Positions 33,124 to 44,835 are shown, counted from the stretch's first letter. The stretch: DNA of 64,000 nucleotides from Lumbricus terrestris (GCA_949752735.1 OX457052.1:33913344-33977343), one strand, 5' to 3'. The notes: generated by a model not told the origin, from the sequence alone. Translations and numbers: made by a program.

Positions 33124-34067
33124 AAAATTTAATGTAAAACGCACCGTTATCTATTATGATCGTTTGGCGGCGCCTCTGCTTAGAAATGCAATGTTTACTT
33201 TAGATCTTTGTTTGGAAGAGTGTCCGATCAATAAGGTCATTATTCACGAGGAACTGCGCCTATTCGTCGTCATTGTCCAATCAGAGTCGTGCAATTGATC
33301 CAAATACATATTCATTATTTTCGGCGCTTTACTTCGTTTAAAGCTAAGCCTCGTGTACTCAGGACACACAAATTTCGGCGTGATTTGAGTATTATTTTAC
33401 ATATTTTACATAGAATAACGAAGGATAGAAGTTTGGTAGTTGGTAATTCCACGTTGCAAGCTTCATATAATCATCAAGAGAGGATTGTGTTCAGGATCAG
33501 CAGTTGCCCAAGACAATTATTGCAGCCGAGTAAGTAAGTAAAATGCATGATAACATGATAATAAAAAAATTATTGTCTGTGTTGCGTCCGTGTCAGCTAA
33601 GTATTTCTAATATACAAATTGAAACGAAAAATGTTGCTCAAAATCATGATACCTTTCCTCTGAAAAATTGTGTTTTTAAAACCCATATTAATCCCTTGAA
33701 ATCATCAAGCTGAATCATTCGAGCTGAATACGTTTTCATTTGCTAATAAATATAAAATTCACACAAAATGCATGCACTATGGGCCGTATCTTTAGTTTTG
33801 TTTCTGTGTAGAAATCAGAAGTAAACCGCAAACTAAAAGTCAGTTTTTCGCTTAATATTTATTTTGCGAATAGAATTGACGACATTTTCTAGGCATGTAG
33901 TTTAATGCTAAATAGCACCAAGAATTTACTAAGAGCAACTGGAAATTCAATGCATCTCATTGTTAATGTAAAAGGTGTTATGCCTATTTAAAATGGCCAG
34001 ATATATACCTAGGCCTATAATAGCCTACATATCAAATACTGGTATGAAGCTCCTGAGGCAACTTTAT
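33124..34067. other. Region upstream of the RhoGAP gene
   Basis: No recognised gene. A gtaagtaagt donor-like site follows GCAGCCGA at about 33523-33531 and could close a non-coding first exon of the RhoGAP gene; this is a guess. Confidence 0.3.
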
Positions 34068-34345
34068 TTTCATTCATTCATTCATTTTATGCATTTATAT
34101 AGCGCCTCAGCGTGACCAAATAAAACTGTCTTAAGATGAGAGAGGAAAGCCTGAGAAGGATTTTTACAAAAAGAGCGGAGGGCCAGAGAAGACCATTCCA
34201 GGTTGAGGGTCCTACCTCCGAGAAAGCACGATTCTGCGTAGTGGAAGTACGAGCAAAAAACACTGAGAGCAGACTTTGTTCAGTCGAACGAAGGGAGCGG
34301 AAATGGTGAGAACTAAGAGTAGGGCTACAGAGCGCACAAACATTA
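34068..34345 (-). mobile_element. Inverted LINE family A 3' end
   Basis: Reverse complement matches about 32835-33110 of the resident LINE (for example CCAGGTTGAGGGTCC, and GCACGATTCTG for the mirrored AGAGCCGTGC region). A short internal deletion joins the two GCGCCT motifs of the tail. It ends 38 bp before the first RhoGAP coding exon. Confidence 0.82.
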
Positions 34346-34382
34346 CTTTACATTAGTTTGACGCAATTCTTTGCAATTGCAG

Positions 34383-34644
34383 ATGAATGCTTTTAGTCGA
34401 AGGAACGAAGGTGCGCTGAGGAACCAACGTCTGCTGACTCGTATTAAGAACTCGAATCCAGACCACTTCGTCCGTCTCATTCACGTCCACTTTGCCGCTA
34501 ATCTCGGTAACCATCTGGAACGGATGAACGTTGCAGAACTGCTCGGTGGATCGTCGTCGTTGTTGGTCGAGAAATCCAAGACTCCGCTGCCTCAGACCGG
34601 CGAGGTCTGGAAGTTCCGCTTTCAAAAGAAGAAAAGCCCCAAGG
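34383..34644 (+). CDS. ARHGAP19: RhoGAP exon 1 (first recognised coding exon)
   Basis: Starts MNAFSRRNEGALRN and ends at KSPK plus one base, phase 1, before gtatag. It contains NPDHFVRL and the pre-domain helix. Confidence 0.8.
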
Positions 34645-37600
34645 GTATAGTGATGAATTTTTCTTCTTAATGACTTTGTATGTACTTATGATTCTGGCTA
34701 CTTGTTAATGGACAATGAGCACAGAGGCTATTAGAGGCTGTGGGACCAGCGACCGAGATTGAATGGTGCTGTCAAATAGCAGTTCGTGAGCAGGGAACCA
34801 GAAGCTCAACTTGTGTTCATATGTTGCCACATGTTGCGGTAGTTCGTGGGTGTCAATGGGTTAACCCAAGAGGAATAACATTGTAAGACCGGCAGGGTGT
34901 CAATGGGTTAACCCAAAACGTTGCCACTTTCTCATTACTATTACCATGTAGCCCTACAATGATACTGCCCATCAACGAATGAAATTATGTGTACAGAGAT
35001 TCGGTCAAATATTAATGTAGGTATGCTTTAAAAAGGTGTGCAACTGTGCATGATTACAGTTTTGCTTTACGTTCACAATCAACTTCCGTCTTTTGATAAT
35101 GTTAATGTTAAAATTATTTTCAGGTAAAGTAGGATTCATTAAAAATTTTAATCTTAAATATTTTAATACATTTTTCCTGCCTTGTGAATATTTATCGGTC
35201 TTTTTCTGGCTTTTTCTTGACAGGAAGTGGCACAGCATTTGGAGTTCCACTAACAGAAGACATTGTGAAGAGGATTTATCCGCTGATTCGATACCTGAAT
35301 ACAACTGATTGTAAGTTGATTCAGTTTGAAACTCCCTCCCTCCCTCCCTCCCTCCCTCCCTCCCTCCCTCCCTCCCTCCCTCCCTCCCTCCCTCCCTCCC
35401 TCCCTCCCTCCCTCCCTCCCTCCCTCCCTCCCTCCCTCCCTCCCTCCCTCCCTCCCTCCCTCCCTCCCTCCCTCCCTCCCTCCCTCCCTCCCTCCCTCCC
35501 TCCCAAGTTGAGAACAATGGAAAGTAATAGCCTGGGATTACATCAACATGAATGAATTAAAATATGAAGGTGTTTGATTTTTAGGCGTCAGTTTCAGATG
35601 CTGCCTGATGTAATTAGATTTGATTGTTTCAGGTCAGAAGCGTGTCGGACTGTTCCGCAAGAGTGGATCTGCCGTGAAGCAGAAGGAACTCTGTGAGATT
35701 CTCAACCGTGGAATTGACGTCGAGGCGCAGTTGAACGCGAGTCATTTCAACGCACACGATGTCGCTTGCGTTCTCAAGTTGTTCCTACGACTTCTGCCGG
35801 AGCCGCTGCTCACCGAGAGACACATCAGAGCATACTATCTGGTCTACGGTAAGATTCCGTCTTTTGTCGAGGATGAAGTGGCATTGGTATCAAAGGGTGA
35901 AACCGGGTAGAGACTACCCGATTGGCCATTATCTTTGGCATGCACTTTCTCATTTGTTTGCTCTGCAATTCTGTCTGACAGTCTCTCTTCTTCCTTTCGC
36001 TGGCCTTGCGCTCTGGGAGCACCTCTGGACGGTTCACCCTACTAGTGGTGCTTTATAAATGATTAAATACAATACAATATAATAGTAGTAAATTGTTTGT
36101 TAAGGGATAACTTCAGATAACAAATTAATAAATGAATTGTCTGTTAATGGATGACTTCCGATAATAAACGAGTAAATGAATTGTCTTCTTTAGGGATGGC
36201 TTCATCATCTGATAGAACCGAGATGCTTCAGCTGATGATGCTTTTGCTTCCGCCTGAGAACGCGACATTGTTACGTCATCTGCTCGACCTGCTTCATCGA
36301 ACGTCTGAAGAGAAGGACAATCTGATGGACAGGAACGCACTGGCGATCGTAATCGCCCCAAATCTCTTCACGTTGCGTAATGTAAGCGGTTTTTCACTGT
36401 CTAGAACAATGCCACTTTCATTCATTAAGAGATTTATCTAGTGCCTCTTCATGACCATCTACTCAGAGGCTCTCTGACATAGCCCTAGTTAAAAAGAACC
36501 GTCTTAGAAGTCGAGTAGACATTGGTATCAAGAACTCCAGGCATTAGGCATAATTCAGTGATTCCCAACCTGTTTTGACTTTAAGGCCAACTTTTTCAAA
36601 GTTGGAAGACACCAGTGCCACTTTTTCTCAGTTGAAGGACATTTAGAGGGACACAATGAGCGAATGAAGAGGATACCGTCTTTTATGGCTGTTGTGGAAT
36701 TTAACAAAGTCTTAAATTTTTAAATTTCTTATGAAGCTTCATCTATTTGTGTTTGTCCTTCAGTTAACTGCGTCTCAGATTCAAACGATGACTGCAGCAA
36801 GTATTTCAATCGTGCAATTCATGATCGAGAAGGCGAATGTCATCTTTAACGTTCCGGAGAAGTTGATGCAAGACGTGAAGAGCTATTTGGAAGAGACGCC
36901 AGCGATCGATGTACGAACAAATGGAAGCAATGCAGCTGGGGGAGGTGGAGAAAGATCCAGATGTGAAGTAGGCAAAAACTTAGTCTTGTCGATTAAATGA
37001 TTTCTTGGACTGCTCTGTCGTAACATTGGTCATCTGTTGTGGTTGGTCCCACCACTTGGAAAGACCTTCCTCACTCACTATGGTCTAAACTAATGACTCA
37101 GTTGCTCATTCGTTTAAAAGTCCCCCTGAGTTTCCATGCTGGTAGTGCCTTTGAATAGTCATTCTGCTAGAGGTGCTATGTATATGACAGTATATCTATA
37201 GTTGTGGTGCAAAATGTTTTCACAGATATGACTGAATGAATGAATGAAGACTAGATGGATGGAGTAAATGAATGTGTGAATGTATGCATGAATGAGTTAA
37301 AGAATGAGTGAATTAATGAATGAATGAGTACTGGATGAATAGATGGAATTCATGATAGCATGGATGAATGAATAAAGGTGGAGTCCATGAAATGGATGCA
37401 ATTGAAAATTTGTATAGCGCCACTATAATCCTTTACCACGACTGACGTAATTGGATTTCCCATGTACCATTTGCTACACTCTGTTCATTCGGTAAAGGGT
37501 TAAAAGAGACCTACCCAAGGGATTACTGGACTAAAATACAACCATGTTCGAACAGAGCAGAACTTTAACAGCCAAAGAGAGGCTGTGAGTTCAATCAGCG

Positions 37601-40600
37601 CCTTACAGGTTGCTAGGCAACTAATATGGGGGAGTGAGGTGAATGAATGAAACTATTCATTCACCAAGAACTTCCATTGATTGAGTCGCTTATGTGATGC
37701 AATACTTTACAGATGAGGATTTGATTAAGAGGATTGTATTTCAACTGCTTTTTTAGAATAAGTCTGATGGTGTTGCGTATGTGATGAACCACGAATCATA
37801 CCGGACCTTAGAAAGTGCGCAGGCCATTCCAACGCGTACACGCGTGGCAAGTGTAGATTCGATGCTAACAGTAAGAATGCTAATGTTGTTATTGTTATTG
37901 TTACTATTATTACTATTATTATTATGATCATTATTATTATTATTATAACACACATTTATTTCTTCAAAAACTGACAAAATCATATACAGACAAGTAAAAT
38001 GATCGTTTTCAACATTAGGTTCTAAACCTCTCTGTATCTTGACTATTATTATTATTGTTATTATTATTATTATTTATTATTGTTATTTTAATTATTATTA
38101 CTGGTTGTTATGTATTATTTGAATTAAAGTACATTGATTTCAATTGCATACAACACTTTCATAACGATGCCTCTGTGACTTAAGAAATTAAGTGCATATG
38201 AGATGCTTTGTCATGAATCCTGTAAAAGATTTATGTATAAGTATACAGGTTTTCAAATTACTGCAAATTAAAATTTCTGTTTCTAATAGCAAAGGGGCAC
38301 TTTTGGTATCTGCAGTAATATTTTATGTCAAGGACGATTCTTTAAAAACTTGCAACGAAATAATTACAATAAATTTTTAAATTTTGTTTTCGGGAGTTCT
38401 TAAGTTCTAACTTCTAAATGCTCGTTTTCACATCAGATTAAAAAATGTAGAGCAAATTGACAAAAATAATGGAGCTGATTGCTGTTCCGTATTAAAATTT
38501 CTTATTGTCCAGGTTTCTTCGCATTCCAGTGGGGTTGATGTTCAGAACAGCGGCATGGAAAAGGAAAAGGAAAGGGCTGGAGAAGATCTGATGCTTTCAA
38601 AACCATTCGACACGTCAAATTCTGTTAAACCTACGACAATGAAAAAGAGAACACGATCACTTGGTGACACTCTCAGGGTGTGTAGGTGTAATCTAGTTTG
38701 TATTAGTGTAAAATGGTGTGTGCTTTGTTGTAAATTTGTATATGTATGCATTGATTAATGATTAGTGTACATAAGTGTAGATTGGTGTAAATTGCGCATT
38801 AATGTAAATAATTTGTATACAATAACTGTCATCAATGTTACATTATAGATGATCTCAGTGAAAAAGTAACTACTAATGTGTCATAACATTGAGTTATTTT
38901 TGAAGAATTTTTGTCATTTAGAAAAGTTTGAGTTATTTTCAATGGTTTTTGTCATTTATGAATTTCAACATTTATAAATAAGCTACGTTTTCTACCAAGG
39001 ACAAACTCCTAGGCCTTTTACTCGCCTCAATGAACCATTCTTTTCAGCTGATGCTGAGCTGTGCACTTCTGAGCATGTTTGTTGAAGGTGCGTTGCATCA
39101 AGTTTCTGTTGATTGATTGTGTGATTGATTGATTGATTGATTGTGTGATTGATTGATTGGTTTGTTGTTTTTCTAGAATATTTTCCAGCGATGCAAGAGC
39201 GTAGTTTATGGTTCACCGCCTAAGATGCGTTTCACTACGAAGCGAGTTGTTGAGTCAAATGTTTCTCCCGAGGACAACAACTTAAGGGTACTCGTTGGTC
39301 AATTGCTAGAAACGAAAGTAAAAAATATGATTACCGTAGTGGCCAGTCAGTAGTGATGGAAAAACGAAGCTAAAATAGTTGTAATACTTTCTGTCTTGTT
39401 TCAAATAAATGAAATTTCTAAAATAGTTTTGGTAGTTTGTCTAGTGAATGCAGATTTTAATTGTATTGGAATCATGTTTGTAATGCTGCTTATAAATCGA
39501 GAATCGCCACCTTACAACGAATAGCGAGTTCATGCTAAACAAGGTCATATTACAAGGTTGTGTTTAAATGGGGGTCATATTAAAATGGGGTCATGTTATA
39601 GTGTGGTCATGTTGAAACATGGCCATGTCAAAATGAGGTCATGTTAAAACAAGATAATGTTCTAAGGAGGTCATGTTGAAACAAGGCAATGTTATAAACG
39701 TGGCCATGTCATGAAAAGTCATGGTGAGATGAGGTTATGTTAAAACAAGATATTTTGCTACAGCATGGCTAAAGTTTGCTCCATGTCCCTATTTGTGTTG
39801 TAACAGAGTAACTGGCGTTGGTTGCATTCAATCATGATGTACTGTATGGGTTTGTTATAAGTTACTTAAATTACAGTTATTGTTATTGTGTTGTCTGGTG
39901 TTTCTTTCTATTGCTCAGGTGACTGATGTTGACAGTGATGACATTGATCTCTGTTGCCATAAACAAGATTCCCCTCCATTGGGTAACGATGAGGTTTGGG
40001 ACCCATCTCCTGAAGCGCCCCAACCCTCACTCTCTCGGGTACGTACCTCAACTTGTAACCTCATCCCTAATCTCAACTGAACAAGGGTTTACTTTTTAGC
40101 CGCTAGTTTAATCTCGAGATTATGCCTACAAAGAGTTAAGCAGAATGTTCCGAATATTTATCATAAGCACATAGAGAGGTCCACATTGGAGTGGCTTGTC
40201 TTCGTGGATGGCTTTATTGATGGAATATTTGCTACAAAAAGTGACTCCATTGAAGTGCTGTATGGTTATAGATAAGTGATGACAGAGAAAAGTAGTTTCT
40301 CTGTATCTCCTGATCTTTGAGCATGGCAATAGCATTTAGAAAAACTGCTCATTGGTCTCAATTAATTTTTGACATTAAATTCTGCCATTTGGAGAAATTG
40401 ATGTAATTCATAGCTTAGAATAAGCCTTGACACTACGATTGCGCATAACTGGTCATTTCGAACTGTCCACCGATTTTTAGCTTACCTACCTAACCGATTT
40501 CGTTTCGGCTGATTGCTTGTGAATAAGATGGTTCTGCAACTTCGTTCTTGTACCATCCATTATTCTCAAGATGACGATGACTACACAGAGTTGAGCAGAG

Positions 40601-42800
40601 TCATCCGAAAAATGATGAGCGCATAAATAATCCATGCTATATTATCATGGTTATCATTATCGTTAGGATGATTATCGTTATTGTTGTTTTTATTATGGTT
40701 ATTATCATTGCTATTTTGTTATCATTGGGGTCATCATTATTGCTACTATCAGGGTTATCGTTATCATAATCTATATGATGGTTAACATTATCTTCATATT
40801 TACTGTATCTTATATAACGAGGGAAACCATTGTTTCAATTGTTTGAAGTGAACTATTGTTTTGTTCATTCCAAGGCGCACGCTGTCGATGTCACAGCATC
40901 ATCTCGTACGAGTCGTCGCCAGCTTTTCCCCCGCAACTCCAGTCCACCATCTGATGACCTTCCTTCGCCCACCCCTCCTCACTCAATCGATACCACTTCC
41001 CTGCAGGTCATAGTTCACAGTACTTTCTCTCCAGTCAGTGCAACGAGCAGCCATCTTACGCCATCCGCTGCGAAGTACCGCTTACGCAAGATCCAGCCAC
41101 TGCACAACTGGCGCACAAAGAGCGGCCTTGGCGCCGACCGACGTTTCCAAGCGACGATGAAGGGACAACGGAGGCTGAGGTCGACGACAATGAATGCGTC
41201 TTTGGCGCCGAGGGACAACGACGCGAAGGAATCCATCCTCTTTGAACCTCAGTTTGAGGTCGCCAACTTTGAAGCGGACAATTCGGTTGGTTTTAAGAAG
41301 TTTTTTTTAAATTATTTGACGCGTTGTGTAGCCTGAGTGTAGGTGAGTAAGTGGAACAGTAGATGCATGGATGCGGTTTTGTTAGGATTTTATGCTGTGG
41401 TTGGGAATATAAGCATGCGATTAAGTGTGATTACGACTGTGTATAGTTTGACATAATGTATGCTTGCATAGTTGTATACTATAATATTATATAATACTAG
41501 CTGAATTACCCGGCGTTGCCCGGGAAATATAAGTTTTTGTCCCCAGCCTCGCCTGACCCCGTTCCGACTTCGCCATTCTGACCCCGCCTTCCATCGACCC
41601 CGAAATTTCGGTATTTTGCCAGTCAATAATTGAAGGGCTTATTAAGCCTTATTTCCAAAACCCGTTAAGTCCACTCGACACGGAACTGTTCTTTGCCACT
41701 TAGATAAAGGAAGTTTTTGAAATCTACGCTTCTTTGTTCCACTTATTTACAGTTATGTTCGCATTATTTACGCCCATAACATTTTTTGCCACGGCCAGAT
41801 GTGACGTAAAGATTTGAGCTCAGAATAATGACGTCATGAGTTTAGTGAACATACACGTCTCTAATAGTTTACGTTTTTATAACAGCGAAATTTAAAATAT
41901 GGAAAGATTTTTGTATCGCGATCTTTATATTTTTCTCGGGTGGATCAGAAGAAATAAACCCAGAATAAGCCTCACAAATATTTTCGATGGAAGTAAATAT
42001 CACGTGACCTCAAACCGTCATGTCATTGGCTGTAGGACTGTGCTAGCCGCAATGGCAACGATCAACGTGAAAGGCTTTTGAATCGCTTATCGCGTGTGAA
42101 GTTAAAATGTTGAAATCTCGGGTTATAAAGTTAATTGACAGATGAAAACAGTCGCGTTAAACGTCAAATTTGGGTAAGAATCAATTTAAAATATTTTGGT
42201 AAAACGAATCGCTGTAATTTCCGAGTAGGGTCTGGGAAGAAATTCAAAATACATCCGGACAAACAAATAAACAGAAGGACAAACTTTCTCGCTTATAATT
42301 ATAGATTATAGTATATTTATACTTATGTATGCATTTACTCGTTTTTGAATGCATATTTACTAGTTTGTACACATGTCGGCATGCTTATGCATGCATGTGT
42401 GAGTTTTTGTGTGACCAAGTGTGTGAACGTACCAGGTATATTTGCATAATTAATGTAGGTACACATATTTGCATGCTTGTTTGTATGTATGTACACATTA
42501 TGGAGTATGCATCCATGTGGGTATTTATAAGTGCAAGTGTGTATGTATCTCTTCATTTATATATCGCCATTCCATATCTATTTTGGATGAGCTGTGTCGT
42601 GAACGTGTCTTCAACTGTTTTGTACAACTTTTTCGTTGATGTTCTGTTCCATGGAAATTTCTTGAATCCGCTGTATTTAATTCCGCAGCTTTTAACTCCC
42701 TGCATTTTATTTCTTTTAGGTTCTCTGCATTTCGTTGGATGACAGTGAAGATGACATTGAACAGATCGAACCAACTGTGGCAGAATGTCATCAGGATTGA
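34383..42800 (+). CDS. ARHGAP19: Rho GTPase-activating protein, ARHGAP19-like (11 exons)
   Basis: Joined exons: 34383-34644, 35224-35310, 35633-35848, 36194-36381, 36764-36967, 37757-37870, 38513-38677, 39177-39287, 39919-40038, 40875-41285, 42720-42800. They total 1959 nt, one frame, 652 aa. The RhoGAP domain spans about 90-290: FGVPLTEDI, GLFRKSG with arginine finger R125, LPEPLL, and IAPNL with N245. RhoGAP domains speed GTP hydrolysis on Rho-family GTPases; ARHGAP19 acts on RhoA in cell division. The N-terminal lead NPDHFVRLIH and the placement of the domain near the N terminus fit ARHGAP19. The C-terminal 360 residues are Ser/Pro/Lys-rich with acidic patches and look disordered; the protein is longer than the human one. 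The ATG lies directly after an ag acceptor, so a 5' non-coding exon, or a further upstream coding exon, probably exists. The RhoGAP call is firm; the ARHGAP19 assignment is likely. Confidence 0.85.
35224..35310 (+). CDS. ARHGAP19: RhoGAP exon 2
   Basis: Encodes GSGTAFGVPLTEDIVKRIYP, the start of the RhoGAP domain. The donor gtaagt is followed 20 nt later by a long CCCT tract. Confidence 0.92.
35332..35504 (+). repeat. CCCT microsatellite (about 43 units) in RhoGAP intron 2
   Basis: Nearly perfect CCCT repeat, purely pyrimidine on this strand, starting 20 nt after the exon 2 donor. The opposite strand is a GGGA repeat. Confidence 0.95.
35633..35848 (+). CDS. ARHGAP19: RhoGAP exon 3 (arginine finger)
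   Basis: Encodes QKRVGLFRKSGS with the catalytic arginine, then DVACVLKLFLRLLPEPLL. Donor gtaaga in phase 1. Confidence 0.93.
35920..36085 (+). mobile_element. LINE family B 3' end, copy 2
   Basis: CTCTGCAATTCTGTCTGACA, GGGAGCACCTCTGGACGGTT, CACCCTACTAGTGGTGCTTT and an AATACAATACAATA tail. In RhoGAP intron 3. Confidence 0.7.
36194..36381 (+). CDS. ARHGAP19: RhoGAP exon 4
   Basis: Encodes MLLLPPENATLLRHLLDLLH and NALAIVIAPNLF, the second half of the RhoGAP fold including the conserved Asn. Donor gtaagc. Confidence 0.92.
36418..36530 (-). mobile_element. Antisense LINE/SINE tail fragment in RhoGAP intron 4
   Basis: ATTCATTAAGAG, ATCTAGTGCCTCTTCATGAC, CTACTCAGAGGCTCTCTGAC: inverted version of the family A tail. 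Just downstream, 36557 onward begins CAGTGATTCCCAACCTG, a hAT-like end with no partner seen. Confidence 0.5.
36764..36967 (+). CDS. ARHGAP19: RhoGAP exon 5
   Basis: Encodes the last helix (ISIVQFMIEKANVIFNVPEK) and the start of the tail. Acceptor cttcag, donor gtaggc. Confidence 0.85.
37025..37380 (+). mobile_element. Decayed LINE 3' end followed by GAAT-rich repeats
   Basis: GTTGGTCCCACCACTTGGAA, CCTTTGAATAGTCATTCTGC, AGAGGTGCTATGTATATG, then irregular ATGAATGA repeats (37220-37380). In RhoGAP intron 5. Confidence 0.55.
37757..37870 (+). CDS. ARHGAP19: RhoGAP exon 6
   Basis: Encodes NKSDGVAYVMNHESYRTLES through DSMLT, phase 0 at both ends, donor gtaaga. Included because it keeps the frame and has good splice sites. 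Confidence 0.7.
37880..38105. repeat. TTA-rich microsatellites in RhoGAP intron 6
   Basis: Two ATT/GTT triplet runs, 37880-37945 and 38040-38105, separated by unique sequence. Confidence 0.75.
38513..38677 (+). CDS. ARHGAP19: RhoGAP exon 7
   Basis: Encodes a Ser/Lys-rich tail segment ending MKKRTRSLGDTLR. The exact donor among ggtgtgt choices is uncertain by a base or two; phase 0 fits the next exon. Confidence 0.65.
39177..39287 (+). CDS. ARHGAP19: RhoGAP exon 8
   Basis: Encodes NIFQRCKSVVYGSPPKMRF through DNNLR, donor gtactc, phase 0. The following intron begins with a repeat field of GGTCATGTTA-like units. Confidence 0.68.
39540..39735. repeat. Degenerate tandem repeat, unit about 20 bp
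   Basis: Unit like GGTCATGTTAAAACAAG repeated about nine times with much variation. In RhoGAP intron 8. Confidence 0.7.
39919..40038 (+). CDS. ARHGAP19: RhoGAP exon 9
   Basis: Encodes an acidic segment VTDVDSDDIDLCC through PSLSR. Acceptor ctcag, donor gtacgt. Confidence 0.68.
40640..40790. repeat. ATC/ATT-rich repeat block, duplicate of 45415-45570
   Basis: ATGGTTATCATTATCGTTAG, GATGATTATCGTTATTG, TATGGTTATTATCATTGC and TCATCATTATTGC occur in the same order as at 45415-45570. In RhoGAP intron 9. Confidence 0.75.
40875..41285 (+). CDS. ARHGAP19: RhoGAP exon 10
   Basis: Encodes a 137-residue basic, Ser/Pro-rich tail (AHAVDVTASSRTSRRQLF onward) with coding-like composition. The donor is inferred at TCG before gttggt, which keeps phase 0. 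Confidence 0.68.
41497..42310 (+). repeat. Retroelement-like repeat starting GAATTACCCGGCGTTGCCCG
   Basis: Begins CTAGCTGAATTACCCGGCG with an adjacent CCGGCGTTGCCCGGG hairpin and ends GACAAACAAATAAACAGAAG, GACAAACTTTCTCGC, TTATAATTATAGATTATAG. I recall such start and end motifs from repeats in many invertebrate genomes; the class is not clear to me. It fills RhoGAP intron 10. No reverse transcriptase is seen. Confidence 0.4.
42720..42800 (+). CDS. ARHGAP19: RhoGAP exon 11 (terminal)
   Basis: Encodes VLCISLDDSEDDIEQIEP through AECHQD and a TGA stop at 42798-42800. The acceptor ttcttttag is strong. Confidence 0.68.
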   Translation, partial: VLCISLDDSEDDIEQIEPTVAECHQD

Positions 42801-44634
42801 ATGGTTAACTATCAGTTTGAAGTACTATGATGTCTGACGGCTGTCTTTACTTTACAATTTACGATCTACTGTGTAAGTTACTTGGACCGGAGTGGTCCTG
42901 GGTGCTTAGTACGTCTGATGGCCAATGCCAAATGTATGTGCCTTTTACAACAAGAGACAGAATTCCATTTTGAATGTGAGGTGGGGGGAACTGCAGAGTT
43001 GAGCCGGGTTATGAACCATTGAGAAACTTTGTCTACTGATACTTCTCGGGTAGATTGCCAAGTTTTTTGGGACTTGAAAGAGTTCTTGCAATAATGTTGT
43101 ATATCATCTTTTGATGATTTGATCTTGCTTTGGGTATTACCGTAAGTTTTTATTGGTAAATTTGGTCCTATTCTTGCATTTGTATGATGTTTTCTTCTAG
43201 AAACTTTGGATCCTGCTATAAGGGGTGATGTCTGAAATTTTATTTTGGCCATCTGTTACAAAACAAGGTCATTTCAGCTTAGGATCGAGTTGTGGGGGCT
43301 TGACAACCGTTGGCTTGTGTTGATGATAGGACATTGTGGGGTGTGCTATTGGGTGACCAATCATGAGTGGTGATATTCTTTGACGCTGTGTTAAGGTTTG
43401 ATTTGTGCTTGAATTGTGTGAAGTTGAGAGTTGCTTGTGGAACTTTGAAGACCTAATGTCATCTAAATCAGTGGTTTCCAATCTTCTTCTGAGAAGAGTA
43501 TCCCTTACTAAAAGTCATTAAATCAATGACCCCTGATCTTCATTTTATTTTTATTTTTCCTCATTGGTTCTTAATTTTATTGACGTTCAACATTTCTTGT
43601 GTTCAACTACAGTTTTTGCAACTACTCAACGCTTTTCAGTTTCACGAAAATAGATATGATATATAGATATATCAGCAATGATCTTCAGTACTTTCCATGT
43701 CTTTTGAGCCAATCCGCCCACAAACCGTGGCATCCCTGGAACAGTTTCACCCCACCAAAGGGCGACATGGCACTATAGGGTGACCTGGCACTATAGGGTG
43801 ACTTGGCACTATAGGGTGACATGACACCCAGATTGGGGAGTAATAACATAAATACGGGAAATAATTATGCATTGTATGGTTTTGTATATGGCTTTGTATA
43901 TGGTTGGTGTCTTAACATGCTGGTGTAATAGAAGTTACTAAAATTACAACTGCTGTAAAGTAATCGGCCTGCATATATGCTTTCGTGTTCACAAGGGATT
44001 AGACCCACAACGGACCCTTTCATCTGGTCACTATAGCTTATTGATAATAACCTCTTAACCTGTAACGCAGAGGTGAGTGGTTCAAGCCTCAACCCAGGCA
44101 GTTGCTGTGTATTAAGGACCTTGAGCAAATCCAAATATTGTATTGTGCCAGTTGGGCTATCAATCTATTTCGTTTATTTAGTATCAAGCTGATCGCCTGT
44201 CAGGAGGCAGTTATGATGATTTCTTGGTTTTTTATTTTCAATCTGACAAACCGCAGATTGAATACAATTCATGGTATGAACGAATGATCACAAGTTATTA
44301 GAGGAGTTGAATTTAACTGTCTGGCAGCCATGCAAGGCGTCATCACGTTCTAATAGTCATTTTACCAGTGCCATCTGCTGAATGGAAGGTTGAGTGGATA
44401 TTTTGGGAGGGTAGCGGGAGGCAATCTCGCATCCGTGTGCTTTTCATGCTAGATTGTTACCATTGCCTTAAATTCCCTCCCTATAAAGATAAGCACAAGT
44501 AGGCCTAATAAGAAATGTCCAATATTTACTGCAGCAGAAAGTTTACATAGACGTGCTGTGAAAATGCAGTTGAAAAGTGCCATTACTTTATAGTATTAAT
44601 ACAGTACATTACCAGTGCGTTCGTCTTGCAAAGC
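42801..44634. other. Spacer after the RhoGAP gene, including its 3' UTR
   Basis: No further gene is recognised. About 43468 begins CAGTGGTTTCCAATC, a hAT-like end without a visible partner. A unit of about 20 bp (GACATGGCACTATAGGGT) repeats three times at 43763-43826. About 44048-44125 looks like a tRNA-like SINE head (GGTTCAAGCC). 44310-44480 is a repeat also found around 26600-26990 and 29940-30020. Confidence 0.45.
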
Positions 44635-44835
44635 ATGTTTGGCCTCTATCATTTGCTTCAATTCTCTTTGGAATGCGCTTTCTCCTTCTGTTCGCTCTAC
44701 AATTCTGTCTGGCAGTCTCCTGTCTTTTCTATTCTCAAAACCTGTATAGTCTCTCTTGCACACTGTGTACGCTTCTGAATGGTTCACCCTACTAAAGGGG
44801 CTTTTCAAATGCTCATAATACAATGCAAAGAGCCA
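44635..44835 (+). mobile_element. LINE family B 3' end, copy 3
   Basis: CTTTGGAATGCGCTTTCTCC, CAATTCTGTCTGGCAGTCTC, TGTGTACGCTTCTGAATGGT, TCACCCTACTAAAGGGGCTT, ending in AATACAATGC. Confidence 0.7.

Noticed and set aside
35005..35555. GGRE and PPSL repeat proteins
   Set aside because: Translation of the intronic CCCT/GGGA microsatellite.
39540..39735. Possible CRISPR-like spaced repeats
   Set aside because: Units are degenerate, contiguous and without unique spacers; the context is a eukaryotic intron.
43468..43820. hAT-like end CAGTGGTTTCCAATC
   Set aside because: No matching opposite end or 8-bp duplication could be found, so no element was called.
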